Virus record (IMG/VR): IMGVR_UViG_3300023292_000010
Coordinates: 1 to 62,826 of that record
Strand: one strand, 5' to 3'
Source of the DNA: a virus
DNA: 62,826 bases
Shown here: one piece after another, positions 36,391 through 44,126 of the stretch
Layout: each line of letters starts with the position of its first letter
Numbering within the stretch: position 1 is the first letter of the stretch
Notes under the pieces: generated by a model
Told to the model about the DNA's origin: nothing
What the model saw: only the letters and a program-made list of their open reading frames with translations
Databases searched by the model: none
Translations under genes and position numbers: made by a program

Positions 36391-37256
36391 TAGTAACCCT
36401 CCTCTACATCAGATCTGTTGAGTGTTTCGATCTCGGTGAAACTGATAGTCATTTCAGTTTGAACTGGATTACCATCTTCGTGAAATGCCATTGAATTACT
36501 GTTATAGGTTGTATTTACACCAGAGAGTTGACAGAGTTTAAATTGATTAGCAAATCTTTGACCCTTTGCAACTACGTGGATTTTAAATACGTTTGGAAAA
36601 TTGTACCCTCCTGGGGTTTCAACACCACTGGCAGATAATAATGATGGGTATAATTCTGTTCTAAACATATTAATAATTTGTTTAATTCTTGTTGCCTCTT
36701 GTGAGGAAGTAGGTATCATGATAAAGGAGAATGTAAACACCCTAGTGTTAACTCTATCAAATAGTGCAACGGTATATGGGTTTCTTGTTGCTCGAGCACC
36801 TGCTTGAACACCACCACGTTGACCCTGTTTGGTTTCTAAGAATGCTGCTGCTGCTTTAGATAATTCCCTAGTGTTACTGTTACCATCAAAAATAGATTTC
36901 ATTATTGTGCTGCCGTCATCGAGAATCCCAGCCGCGACATCTCTTAATACGCCGAGACTCGATGTTCCTGCCTCCACACCAACTTTAGTAATCATACCAA
37001 GTTTACCTAGATCACCATTAGTATATGAGACTGCATCAGCTACCTGAAAGCCCTGGGGTAGATATAATGAAGCGGCTTTACCTTCTGGGAACGCATTACC
37101 ATTCTCTATTTTATGAACATCAAATATTACAGAAGCACCGTTTCTTTGATTGTGGCCCATATTGTCATCAATAGGATAACTCAACATAGAAGTTCTATGC
37201 TTAGAAGATCTTACTTCAGATAGGGATCTTCCCTTATTACCGGTTGAAATTACCAT
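36390..37256 (-). CDS. 48: Tail-tube cap / baseplate gp48
   Basis: 288 aa (T4: 364). Connects hub to tail tube. Recognised by 'GKAASLYLPQGFQVADAVSYTN', a Gly/Ala-rich helix (AAAAFLETKQGQRGGVQAGARATRNPYT, key QRGG...NPYT), 'VFTFSFIMIPTSSQEATRIKQIIN' and 'GGYNFPNVFKIHVVAKG'. It is the first gene of the minus-strand virion block, diverging from gp4, with a late promoter upstream. Confidence 0.88.
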   Translation of the reverse strand: MVISTGNKGRSLSEVRSSKHRTSMLSYPIDDNMGHNQRNGASVIFDVHKIENGNAFPEGKAASLYLPQGFQVADAVSYTNGDLGKLGMITKVGVEAGTSSLGVLRDVAAGILDDGSTIMKSIFDGNSNTRELSKAAAAFLETKQGQRGGVQAGARATRNPYTVALFDRVNTRVFTFSFIMIPTSSQEATRIKQIINMFRTELYPSLLSASGVETPGGYNFPNVFKIHVVAKGQRFANQFKLCQLSGVNTTYNSNSMAFHEDGNPVQTEMTISFTEIETLNRSDVEEGY

Positions 37257-37290
37257 GACTTTCCTTAATATATAGTAGTATACTTTAGAC

Positions 37291-37298
37291 TATTTATA
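37291..37298 (-). promoter_or_regulatory. T4-type late promoter for gp48
   Basis: A perfect TATAAATA on the minus strand, 35 bp upstream of the gp48 ATG in the 51-bp divergent gap with gp4. It likely starts the hub and wedge transcript. The plus-strand side of the gap holds no TATAAATA box; a TATACT at about 37280 might serve gp4. Confidence 0.7.
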
Positions 37299-37307
37299 GG
37301 AATTCTA

Positions 37308-37817
37308 ATGGCTTATTCTGGACCATACAAGGTTAAAAACAGAGAGAAATATGAGGGAGATCCAGATACTATCACATATAGATCTGGTTGGGAGATGTAC
37401 GCGTTCAAATGGTGCGATGATAGTAAGAGTATTAAGAAGTGGTCGAGCGAAGAGGTAGTTGTACCATACATTTATGATGTTGATAAACGTAGGCACAGAT
37501 ATTATACAGATCTTAAGATTACATTCACCAACGGTAGAACAATACTCGTTGAGATCAAACCAGCTAAACAGACAATTAAACCTAAATTCCCAGGCAAACG
37601 TACTAAGCATTATATAGTTGAAGCGCACACCTATATTAAGAATCAAAACAAATGGGATGCGGCAAAGCTTTATGCAGAGAATCGTGGTTGGCAATTTGAG
37701 ATCTGGACTGAGCACGATCTATATAAAATGGGCATCATGAAGAAACCAATCAAACCTCTAAAAAAGCTCAAACCTTTAAAACCATTAAGAGTTAAAAAGC
37801 CGAAGAAAAAGGTATAA
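37308..37817 (+). CDS. 4: Head completion protein gp4 (TnsA-like nuclease fold)
   Basis: 169 aa (T4: 150). Stabilises DNA-filled heads and enables tail joining. Family hallmarks are 'SGPYKVKNREKYEGDPDTITYRSGWE', 'KWSSEEVVVPYIYDVDKRRHRYYTDL' and 'TILVEIKPAKQT' (E-x-K like the nuclease fold's catalytic strand). The Lys/Pro-rich tail (KPLKKLKPLKPLRVKKPKKK) is an extension absent from the core family. First gene of the plus-strand block. Confidence 0.93.
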   Translation: MAYSGPYKVKNREKYEGDPDTITYRSGWEMYAFKWCDDSKSIKKWSSEEVVVPYIYDVDKRRHRYYTDLKITFTNGRTILVEIKPAKQTIKPKFPGKRTKHYIVEAHTYIKNQNKWDAAKLYAENRGWQFEIWTEHDLYKMGIMKKPIKPLKKLKPLKPLRVKKPKKKV

Positions 37818-37825
37818 ATAGAACT

Positions 37826-38407
37826 ATGAATTTGTTCCAAAAATTACAGTTTGAGGCCTTCCGTGCCGGTATTAAACCACGATCTCGAGAGTCGAGAATT
37901 TGGTTCAGGAAGAAGGTAGGCGGTCTTACCAACATCAACAGATCTAGCCTGATGAATGAAGATCCGATCGAGAAGAGATCTAAATACATCGCGGGAAATA
38001 TGTTTATGTTCTTCTACGATCCTAAGCATAAGGGTACGTTACCATATTATGATAAGTTCCCTCTCGTTGTTGTCGTTGGACCTGCGAAAGGTGGATTCTA
38101 TGGTTTGAATCTACATTATCTCCCACCACCGCTTCGAGCTAAGTTTCTCGATTCATTATTGGATATTCTAAACAATAAGAAGTATGACGAGAGTACACGA
38201 TTCAAGGCATCCTATCGATTGCTGCTTAGTGTGTCAGAACTCAAATACTTTAAACCATGCTTCAAGCATTATCTACACGATCATGTTAAAAGCCAATTTG
38301 CTTATGTACCTCCACCTGAATGGGAGATTGCAATATTTTTAGAAACAGCAGACTTTGCAAAAGCAAGTAAGAGCAAAGTATATAAAGACTCAAGAGGTAA
38401 GATCTAA
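37826..38407 (+). CDS. Conserved T4-like virion/assembly protein (perhaps DNA end protector gp2-like)
   Basis: 193 aa. It has 'GNMFMFFYDPKHKGTLPYYDKFPLVVVVGPAKGGFYGLNLHYLPPPLRA' (key blocks LPYYDKFPLV, GFYGLNLHYLPP) and a basic N-terminus. I have the impression such proteins next to gp4 are annotated as DNA end protectors in marine T4-like phages (T4 order is gp3-gp2-gp4), but I cannot verify that. Stop overlaps the next start by one base. No catalytic motif. Confidence 0.6.
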   Translation: MNLFQKLQFEAFRAGIKPRSRESRIWFRKKVGGLTNINRSSLMNEDPIEKRSKYIAGNMFMFFYDPKHKGTLPYYDKFPLVVVVGPAKGGFYGLNLHYLPPPLRAKFLDSLLDILNNKKYDESTRFKASYRLLLSVSELKYFKPCFKHYLHDHVKSQFAYVPPPEWEIAIFLETADFAKASKSKVYKDSRGKI

Positions 38408-38946
38408 TGCCACACAATGTAGATCTATTAAAATCAGCATTAAAGAGACACAGAGGCTTATCGAAGTCTAATCAGTATTTGGTGTGTCTACCAGATATAC
38501 CGGGTTCTACGTTAAGTGGCGCGGATCGTGATATACTATGCAAAGCTACTAAAGTGCCAGGCATACAAAATATGTCACACAACCGAGCAATAGGTATGGA
38601 GATCGAGAAGGTCGCATGGGGTTATGCAGTACAAGATATGGACCTAACGTTCCATGTAACACAGGATCAAAAGATTCGAGAATACTTTGCTTTGTGGTCA
38701 AGATTGGCTGTTGATCATAATGCTAATACTATTGGATATAAGAAAGATTATCAAAAGGAAATAAAGATCCTTACTAAATATTATGATACAGAGATAATAG
38801 GCTCAAGAGCCTGGTCTTCTGAGATTATACTTGAGGATTCATTCCCGACAACAATTAACGCTATAGAATTAAATAATGAGATTGATGGATTAATGGATTT
38901 GAACGTTCAGATCTCATATACAAAATGGAGAACTAGATACAAATGA
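38407..38946 (+). CDS. Tail-tube-fold protein (gp54/gp19-like)
   Basis: 179 aa, close in size to tube protein gp19 (163). Features are 'SNQYLVCLPDIPGSTLSGADRDILCKATKVPGIQ' (beta core) and 'YAVQDMDLTFHVTQDQKIREYFALWSRL', then 'IILEDSFPTTINAIELNNEID' ending in a 'VQISYTKWR' strand. True gp19 should lie next to gp18 beyond the left edge, so this copy beside gp26 is more likely the tube initiator gp54 in shortened form. Assignment between gp54 and gp19 is uncertain. Confidence 0.72.
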   Translation: MPHNVDLLKSALKRHRGLSKSNQYLVCLPDIPGSTLSGADRDILCKATKVPGIQNMSHNRAIGMEIEKVAWGYAVQDMDLTFHVTQDQKIREYFALWSRLAVDHNANTIGYKKDYQKEIKILTKYYDTEIIGSRAWSSEIILEDSFPTTINAIELNNEIDGLMDLNVQISYTKWRTRYK

Positions 38947-39653
38947 GCTTACCTAAATTAAATGACACACCCAAACATAGTGTAATAATACCATCAACAG
39001 GACAGAAAGTTAGATTCAGACCGTTTCTTGTTAAAGAGGAAAAGATCCTCATGATGGCCATTGAGTCCGAGAATCAAACCAATGCCTTGAATGCTGTAGC
39101 TGAAACGATTGATATGTGTATTAGTGAAAATATTGACAGAGATGCTTTAAAGATCTTTGATATAGAATATCTATTCACTAAGATTAGATCGAAATCGGTC
39201 GGGGAATCAATCCCATTAATTATCGGATGTTCAGAATGTAAACACCAAAATCCTGTTGATGTAGATATTAGCAATATTGAGATTGAAGTACCTAAGGTTG
39301 ATAATATTATCAGATTAAATAGTGAAATTTCTATTGAAGTTGAATGGCCAAATTATGAAAAGGTAATTAACAATAAGAATATAACTAATAGTGAATCAGA
39401 CATTGGTCTTATTGTAGATATGGCAGCAGATTCAATAGTAGCCATAATGACTGAAGACGATAGAACAATTGCAAAAGATCAAAAGAGATCAGATATTATT
39501 GATTTCGTTGAATCTATGGATACGGATCAATTTGTCTTGGTCCAAAAGTATTTAGAGAAAATGCCTAGAGTGACAAAAGAGATCAAATTCAAATGTAATG
39601 AGTGTGAAACCGATAATAAAATTAGTTTAGAGAATATAAACGATTTTTTTTAA
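38943..39653 (+). CDS. 26: Baseplate hub assembly protein gp26 / tail assembly chaperone (0 frame)
   Basis: 236 aa (T4 gp26: 208). Conserved start 'SLPKLNDTPKHSVIIPSTGQ' with 'VRFRPFLVKEEKILMMAIES', and two CxxC zinc-like pairs, CSECKHQNPVDVDIS (about residue 99) and CNECETDNKISL near the C-terminus. It ends at a slippery run with NDFF then TAA. An alternative product arises by -1 frameshift (see next entries). Followed by the probable tape measure, matching the chaperone-before-tape-measure order of other tailed phages. Overlaps the tube-fold gene by 4 nt. Confidence 0.85.
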   Translation: MSLPKLNDTPKHSVIIPSTGQKVRFRPFLVKEEKILMMAIESENQTNALNAVAETIDMCISENIDRDALKIFDIEYLFTKIRSKSVGESIPLIIGCSECKHQNPVDVDISNIEIEVPKVDNIIRLNSEISIEVEWPNYEKVINNKNITNSESDIGLIVDMAADSIVAIMTEDDRTIAKDQKRSDIIDFVESMDTDQFVLVQKYLEKMPRVTKEIKFKCNECETDNKISLENINDFF

Positions 39654-39694
39654 TATGGTCTTCTGGGGAGAACCTGGTATCTCACTATAAGACC
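39644..39694 (+). promoter_or_regulatory. Programmed -1 frameshift signal (T8 slippery run plus stem-loop)
   Basis: Eight consecutive T (39644-39651) directly before the gp26 stop allow tandem slippage on TTT TTT. Six nt downstream, GGTCTT (39657-39662) pairs with AAGACC (39689-39694), and inside it GAGA (39668) can pair with TCTC (39680). Spacer and stem geometry match known -1 frameshift elements. Confidence 0.75.
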
Positions 39695-39820
39695 AACTTC
39701 GCACTTATGATACACCACGGATTTAGTTTAACTGAATTAAATGAAATGTTCCCCTTTGAGCGCGAACTTTATATGATATTATTAGTTCAGCATATCGAAG
39801 AGAGAGAAAAAGATGAGTAG
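39650..39820 (+). CDS. gp26 frameshift extension (C-terminal 56 aa of the fusion product)
   Basis: Read in the -1 frame from the slip site, the chain continues LIWSSGENLVSHYKTNFALM, IHHGFSLTELNEMFPFEREL, YMILLVQHIEEREKDE and stops at 39818-39820, overlapping the next gene's ATG at 39813. The result is a 292-aa fusion. The extension is helical with hydrophobic 'YMILLVQHIEE', like the T part of G/GT-type tail chaperones. It has no good independent start near the slip site; the first internal ATG (39707) gives only 36 residues. Confidence 0.78.
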   Translation, partial: LIWSSGENLVSHYKTNFALMIHHGFSLTELNEMFPFERELYMILLVQHIEEREKDE

Positions 39821-41234
39821 TATAAAAGACCTAATAGATGTGATGGAAAATCACAATAAAGAGACTAATTCTAAACTCCAAAAGATATCGGATACTTTAG
39901 CAAACGGATCTTCTTCCGGTGGTGTAAGTAAATTCGCATCTAGAATAAGATCTGGGATTATGTCACCTATTACAAAAGTTAAAAGTGCTTATAATAATAT
40001 AACAGCTGCGCCAGGCAGAATGATAAGTGGTATTAAGTCTAAGATTACAAGCCCGTTTAAAGGTCTTGGCGGGATATTAAACGTATTCTCTAATAGTAAT
40101 GATAAGGCTTTAAGTAAATATAATAAACCTATTCTGAAAGAATTGATTGATATTAATAAAAAATTAGCAGGTATTATCAACACTCGTAAAAGAGGTGCTC
40201 TTGATAATCTTGAAGAAACTATTGAAACCAGAAGAAATAAAGGCCGCACATTAGCAATGGGTGGGCTATTGGCTGCTAATGCAAATAATGCCCCAGGCGC
40301 GCCGCCTAAAGAAGAATCCTGGTGGAAAAAGATCTTACCTCTTGCAGCTGCTTTTGATCTAGGTAATCTTAAAACTGGCGTTACCGGTATGATTGGAGGA
40401 GCTCTTGCGTTTGTTGGAAAACAATCGTGGCGTTTAACAAAATCTGTTGCCAAAGGTCTGTGGTCAGCTACTAAGGGTGCGGGTACTTTACTAAGAGGAA
40501 CTGGCGCAGGATTGGCTTCTTTGTCAACGAGATTGAGAGGTGCATTGCCAGGATTATTAAAGGGTGGGTCAAAACTTGGCGGAAGACTCCTTCCTGGAGT
40601 TGGATGGGCTCTTTTAGCAGCGGACGCAAAATTGCTTATGAATAGAATGACTTCATTTGGTAGTACTCTTCCCCCTAATGCTGAGAATTTAAACTACTTC
40701 GATCCAGGGAAGCGTGAAGACGAAGCTACTGAAACCGGTCCAGGTACCTGGGACGAACGTATGTGGGCAACAGGACAACACGAAGAACAACTAAGACCTC
40801 GCGACCCAAATTCAGGGATAGATGTAATACCAGGGTTTGGTGCAGCATATCCAAGTCAGGGTTGGGGCGCTGAAGTCAATATGCCGAATGAACAAACCCG
40901 TATATACCGTGCGCCAAATCCCTCAAGGTTGTTTAATGGGGATCCTATGATGGATGCAGATCCAATATTAATGAACGGTGGACCTTTATTTATTAAATCT
41001 GATAAAGAAATAATAGTAGATAGACCACTAATAAAGATCAACGTAGGATCTGTTAGTAGAATTGGGGAGATATTAAGTGATCCAGCTACCTTCCGAGAAG
41101 GTAGTCCTATCTCAACAATTGTTATGCCTTCAGATAATAGTGTTACCACTAATAATATTGTAGACGGTAGTGGTGGTTCCAATAATAATATGCAACCAAC
41201 AAGACAGGACTTGGAAGCAGCAGGCGCACACTAA
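39813..41234 (+). CDS. Probable tape measure / tail length protein (gp29-like position)
   Basis: 473 aa (T4 gp29: 590). N-terminal charged helix 'IKDLIDVMENHNKETNSKLQKISDTL', then a Gly/Ala/Leu-rich amphipathic region (about residues 190-285: 'IGGALAFVGKQSWRLTKSVAKGLW', 'GAGLASLSTRLRGALPGLLKGG') as in tape measure proteins, then a Pro/Asn-rich tail. It follows the chaperone frameshift pair, the standard spot for a tape measure. No sequence-level orthology to gp29 recognised, so the call is by context and composition. Confidence 0.68.
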   Translation: MSSIKDLIDVMENHNKETNSKLQKISDTLANGSSSGGVSKFASRIRSGIMSPITKVKSAYNNITAAPGRMISGIKSKITSPFKGLGGILNVFSNSNDKALSKYNKPILKELIDINKKLAGIINTRKRGALDNLEETIETRRNKGRTLAMGGLLAANANNAPGAPPKEESWWKKILPLAAAFDLGNLKTGVTGMIGGALAFVGKQSWRLTKSVAKGLWSATKGAGTLLRGTGAGLASLSTRLRGALPGLLKGGSKLGGRLLPGVGWALLAADAKLLMNRMTSFGSTLPPNAENLNYFDPGKREDEATETGPGTWDERMWATGQHEEQLRPRDPNSGIDVIPGFGAAYPSQGWGAEVNMPNEQTRIYRAPNPSRLFNGDPMMDADPILMNGGPLFIKSDKEIIVDRPLIKINVGSVSRIGEILSDPATFREGSPISTIVMPSDNSVTTNNIVDGSGGSNNNMQPTRQDLEAAGAH

Positions 41235-41235
41235 A

Positions 41236-41255
41236 AAGGGAGCCGAAGCTCCCTT
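41236..41255. terminator. Bidirectional Rho-independent terminator
   Basis: AAGGGAGC/GCTCCCTT with a 4-nt loop (CGAA on plus, TTCG on minus), giving an 8-bp stem. On the minus strand it is followed by five T, ending the gp32 transcript with a very stable UUCG loop. On the plus strand it ends the tape measure transcript, overlapping near its stop. It separates the two convergent operons. Confidence 0.85.
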
Positions 41256-41275
41256 AAGTTGGTATTAGACTTAAC

Positions 41276-42196
41276 TTAGTCCTCTTCGATCATATTCTCG
41301 AAGTAAGACATATCATCCCCACCAGCATCATCAGAACTCAGTTCTTCAGCAGTGTTTTTAGGTGGCTCGGATTTCATAGTAGTTGCCTGAGTTTCCTCAC
41401 CCAACTGATTATCCTCATTCATGGTACGATCGCCCATTCCTGCGGTTTCACCAAGCACAGTCATCAAACGAGCTTTAAGGTCGTCATATGACTTATAAGT
41501 CTTTGGATCGATAAACTCACCAATATTATACATCTTATTGTAAACTTCTTCTAGAGCAGCTTCATCTCCACCAAGCAATGGTGCTGGTGTGTCAAATTCT
41601 GAACTATCATAGTTCACCCAATCATCTACGATACGAACTTTGATTTTGAAGTCTGCACCATTCCACATATCGAATGGATCGATAGGTGTTTTGTCTGGGA
41701 ACTTAGGATCCCATGCATCTTCCAATTTATCAAAAATCTTCTTACCATATTCGTACAACCACACCTTACCTTCACGCTCAGGATTTTGTGGATCGCTTAC
41801 AACGTAAATGTTCGAGACATAATGCAGACGACGCTTTTGATCGCGAGCCTGTTGACGCTCAGGTGTTTTGTCGCCAGTATTCCATAGTCGAGAGTTAATC
41901 TCTCCTACAGGATCTTTGACGCCTTGTCCTAGTGATGTTAGGGATTTTTCGATGTACCATTGACCGGTACTTTTGCCTTGAAATCCATGGTCCCAATAGC
42001 GGACGTATGGATTCGCAGAGTCTTCACCAGCAGGTAAGAAACGAATGATGGCGAATCCATTACCAGCTTTATCGCGGGTAGGTTTCCAGATACGTTCATC
42101 AACGTAGTTCTTATTGCCGCCCTGTTCTTCGGCTACAGCTTTTAGTTTATCTATGGCGCCCTTTCGGCCACCTCTCTTGAGTTTTGCAAAAGACAT
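41276..42196 (-). CDS. 32: Single-stranded DNA-binding protein gp32
   Basis: 306 aa (T4: 301). Coats ssDNA in replication and recombination. The basic N-terminus 'SFAKLKRGGRKGAIDKLKA' supports cooperativity. The core has 'GNGFAIIRFLPAGED', 'HYVSNIYVVSDPQNPEREGKVWLYEYGKKIFDKL' (key VVSDPQNPEREGKV) and 'YDSSEFDTPAPL'. The acidic C-terminus (DDAGGDDMSYFENMIEED) would recruit partners. No cysteine occurs anywhere, so the zinc site of T4 gp32 is absent. Confidence 0.95.
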   Translation of the reverse strand: MSFAKLKRGGRKGAIDKLKAVAEEQGGNKNYVDERIWKPTRDKAGNGFAIIRFLPAGEDSANPYVRYWDHGFQGKSTGQWYIEKSLTSLGQGVKDPVGEINSRLWNTGDKTPERQQARDQKRRLHYVSNIYVVSDPQNPEREGKVWLYEYGKKIFDKLEDAWDPKFPDKTPIDPFDMWNGADFKIKVRIVDDWVNYDSSEFDTPAPLLGGDEAALEEVYNKMYNIGEFIDPKTYKSYDDLKARLMTVLGETAGMGDRTMNEDNQLGEETQATTMKSEPPKNTAEELSSDDAGGDDMSYFENMIEED

Positions 42197-42246
42197 TTAT
42201 GTATTTCCTTGTATTGCAATGTGTTTAAATGTATTCATAATATAAA

Positions 42247-42480
42247 TTACTCGAGTGTCAAAGTATCATGCTTCTCAATGAAATTAAGTTCCATTGCTTC
42301 AGCCTCAAGTTTTCCTCGAATCACAATAGATACGAATTTCTTCACATCCTGTGGGTCGATTTCTTCCTGGTCGCAAACAAAAATGATTGCTTCCAAATAA
42401 CTCATTTTGTTCCCGAAGACAGCTTTTTCAACTGCCTTCGAGAATATCGCACGGTTCATAAATTTAGCTTCTACATTCAT
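42247..42480 (-). CDS. 33: Late transcription co-activator gp33-like
   Basis: 77 aa (T4: 112). Connects RNA polymerase to the sliding clamp for late genes. The helix 'MSYLEAIIFVCDQEEIDPQDVKKFVS' followed by 'IRGKLEAEAMELNFI' (key YLEAI, EIDPQDV, KLEAEAMELN) matches short gp33 proteins of marine T4-like phages. Its start overlaps the stop of the preceding gene by 4 nt. Agrees with the TATAAATA late promoters found in the window. Confidence 0.82.
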   Translation of the reverse strand: MNVEAKFMNRAIFSKAVEKAVFGNKMSYLEAIIFVCDQEEIDPQDVKKFVSIVIRGKLEAEAMELNFIEKHDTLTLE

Positions 42481-43640
42481 TTATCTAGAGCTCTCAATAT
42501 GATCGTATCTTTATTTATACGTCCTGTAAACTTCGCTTCGACGGTTGTCAATTCTTTCCATCCTTTATCAATCTGCTTCACAGTTTTCTTTAGGACAATT
42601 GGTAAGAACTCTTCAGGCTTACGTAGTCGAATAGAACGTGATACATCCTTATCTATACCGCGAATAGTCGTCCCGGTAATCTCAAAGCCGCCTGCGCGAC
42701 GTGACACAAGTTCGCGAAGCATACGCTCTTTGGTGTGGAATAGATACACACGCTTAGCGCCAACAACATTTGCTGGATCGATTGATGTTACCTTATGATC
42801 AGGTGAGGATTTCTGGTATGTAACCTTCGATACCTGCGAATCAGCAGACTTAGGTTTCTTACCATACACCTTGCGAACAGCCTTTTTACTGTTCATATAC
42901 ATCTCAGTGTCAGTTACGATCTTGGCAACGAAGTCTCTATACTTTGTGCGCTGACGAGGTTTTAACCATGCGTAAGCCTCCACCAAGTCTTCATCCTTCT
43001 TAACCAATTGATTTAGTTCTTCAAGCAGTGGCTCGTAGTAATCGTATACTAATTTTGAACCGTTGTACGATAGATCAACTTTCACGAGTTCATTGAAGAC
43101 GGAATACTCCATCATGTGCTCGTGTGTATCAACTGTATAAAGGTCAAGAACCTCTTCAACATTAGCAATGAAGTCCTGACCACGTTCACGCATGATTTGC
43201 TGAACAGGTTTCTTAGGAGCTTCTGGTGGTGTGTCTGCACGATCTTTAAGAGCAGCCTTACCAGACTCAATGACAGCGTTAAGCTTATCGATTGTTCGGG
43301 TCTTCAGTTTAGTGCCAATCTTAGCACCTCTACCTTCCATCTTTAGAACAGCACCAAGTTGCATATCAGTCTTCCACGACTCAGCAGCTTTATAATACTT
43401 AAGATCTTCCTTGCGATTGATACGCATCCATTTCTCTACCCACTTGATGGCATCGCCATTAGAATAGAAATAGTTATAATGTCGCATACCATCGTAAAAT
43501 TTTGAATCGGATAATACTTCATCATCTGCAAAGATTGGTTCAATACCGACATGTTTCTCCTCCATGCTTCGTGGTAGCCTAACCGATAACGGTTTAGTCT
43601 TCTTCTTCTGTGTTACTCTACGACGTGTGGTAGTAGCCAT
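42477..43640 (-). CDS. Conserved hypothetical next to gp33
   Basis: 387 aa, basic. N-terminus Lys/Arg/Thr-rich (TRRRVTQKKKTKP). The middle is helical ('VEEVLDLYTVDTHEHMMEYSVFNELV'), and the C-terminal third is beta-alpha with 'GFEITGTTIRGIDKDVSRSIRLR'. No catalytic triad or Walker motif noted. It lies between membrane peptide 43640 and gp33, tightly coupled, so it may serve DNA metabolism or virion maturation. I do not recognise the family. Confidence 0.6.
   Translation of the reverse strand: MATTTRRRVTQKKKTKPLSVRLPRSMEEKHVGIEPIFADDEVLSDSKFYDGMRHYNYFYSNGDAIKWVEKWMRINRKEDLKYYKAAESWKTDMQLGAVLKMEGRGAKIGTKLKTRTIDKLNAVIESGKAALKDRADTPPEAPKKPVQQIMRERGQDFIANVEEVLDLYTVDTHEHMMEYSVFNELVKVDLSYNGSKLVYDYYEPLLEELNQLVKKDEDLVEAYAWLKPRQRTKYRDFVAKIVTDTEMYMNSKKAVRKVYGKKPKSADSQVSKVTYQKSSPDHKVTSIDPANVVGAKRVYLFHTKERMLRELVSRRAGGFEITGTTIRGIDKDVSRSIRLRKPEEFLPIVLKKTVKQIDKGWKELTTVEAKFTGRINKDTIILRALDK
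42512..42519 (-). promoter_or_regulatory. Possible late promoter for gp33/gp32
   Basis: A perfect TATAAATA on the minus strand 31 bp upstream of gp33, but inside the 3' end of the preceding gene. Position is right for a late promoter; chance occurrence in coding sequence cannot be excluded. Confidence 0.4.
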
Positions 43641-43804
43641 TATACATCCTCCAATTTCGTGAGATAGTGTGTACCATTTCGAATATTATAATGAATGTAA
43701 CCCTTTTCACAAAGGTATTCGATAGCTTTAGTAATGGCAAAACGCCAGGTTACAATTGAACCAACAGTTATACCCAAAACTATACCATAGAAAAATTCAA
43801 TCAT
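43640..43804 (-). CDS. Small membrane-anchored protein, 54 aa
   Basis: ATG at 43802-43804, preceded by AAGGAG 5-6 nt upstream, and TAA overlapping the next ATG by one base. The N-terminus (FFYGIVLGITVGSIVTWRFAI) is one hydrophobic segment, then a cytoplasmic 'AIEYLCEKGYIHY' tail. Driven by the TTTACA-17-TATAAT promoter 20 bp upstream. Function unknown; single-pass inner membrane peptide by composition. Confidence 0.72.
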   Translation of the reverse strand: MIEFFYGIVLGITVGSIVTWRFAITKAIEYLCEKGYIHYNIRNGTHYLTKLEDV

Positions 43805-43822
43805 TATTTTCTCCTTAAGTAC

Positions 43823-43851
43823 ATTATATACTATTCACGCTTGCTTGTAAA
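43823..43851 (-). promoter_or_regulatory. Sigma70-like promoter
   Basis: Minus strand -35 TTTACA (43846-43851), 17-bp spacer, -10 TATAAT (43823-43828). An essentially ideal host-type promoter for the membrane peptide and the gene behind it, overlapping the 3' end of the upstream gene. Confidence 0.8.
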
Positions 43852-44125
43852 CCCCATTGGGGGCAGGAATAAAAGTATTAATTCGTGTAATGCGATCAAG
43901 ACGGAATGAGCGCCAACCATTGGCGTCTATATCCCAGCAGTTAACAACATTCTCATACCCTTCGCGGACGTCAACTGCTTTAGTCTCGTCCTGCTCGGGT
44001 AGATATCCAGACTGAAGTGTACATTTCATTACACGAGTATCACCATTCATTTTTGTAAATGATACCACACAAATCCCATTGCGTAGAGATTCCATTACAT
44101 CTTCTTTTTCGTATACTTCTTCCAC
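43835..44125 (-). CDS. WYL_2-like SH3-barrel phage protein
   Basis: 96 aa if started at the GTG (44123-44125), which has AGGAG 6 nt upstream and leaves only 1 nt after the preceding stop. A longer reading from ATG upstream overlaps the previous gene by 77 nt and lacks a good ribosome site. The body 'ICVVSFTKMNGDTRVMKCTL', 'GYLPEQDE', 'VNCWDIDANGWRSFRLDRI' is the short SH3-like beta-barrel (WYL_2) common in T4-like phages. Role unknown; may bind nucleic acid. Confidence 0.75.
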   Translation of the reverse strand: MEEVYEKEDVMESLRNGICVVSFTKMNGDTRVMKCTLQSGYLPEQDETKAVDVREGYENVVNCWDIDANGWRSFRLDRITRINTFIPAPNGVYKQA

Positions 44126-44126
44126 T

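Noticed and set aside
37813-37820. TATAAATA on the plus strand just before the gene at 37826
   Set aside because: Only 5 nt from the ATG, so a transcript would start inside the gene; it also spans the gp4 stop codon, so I treat it as chance.
39655-39820. Separate small gene after gp26
   Set aside because: No suitable start near the slip site; the -1 frame joins gp26 through the slippery run, so a frameshift extension explains it better.
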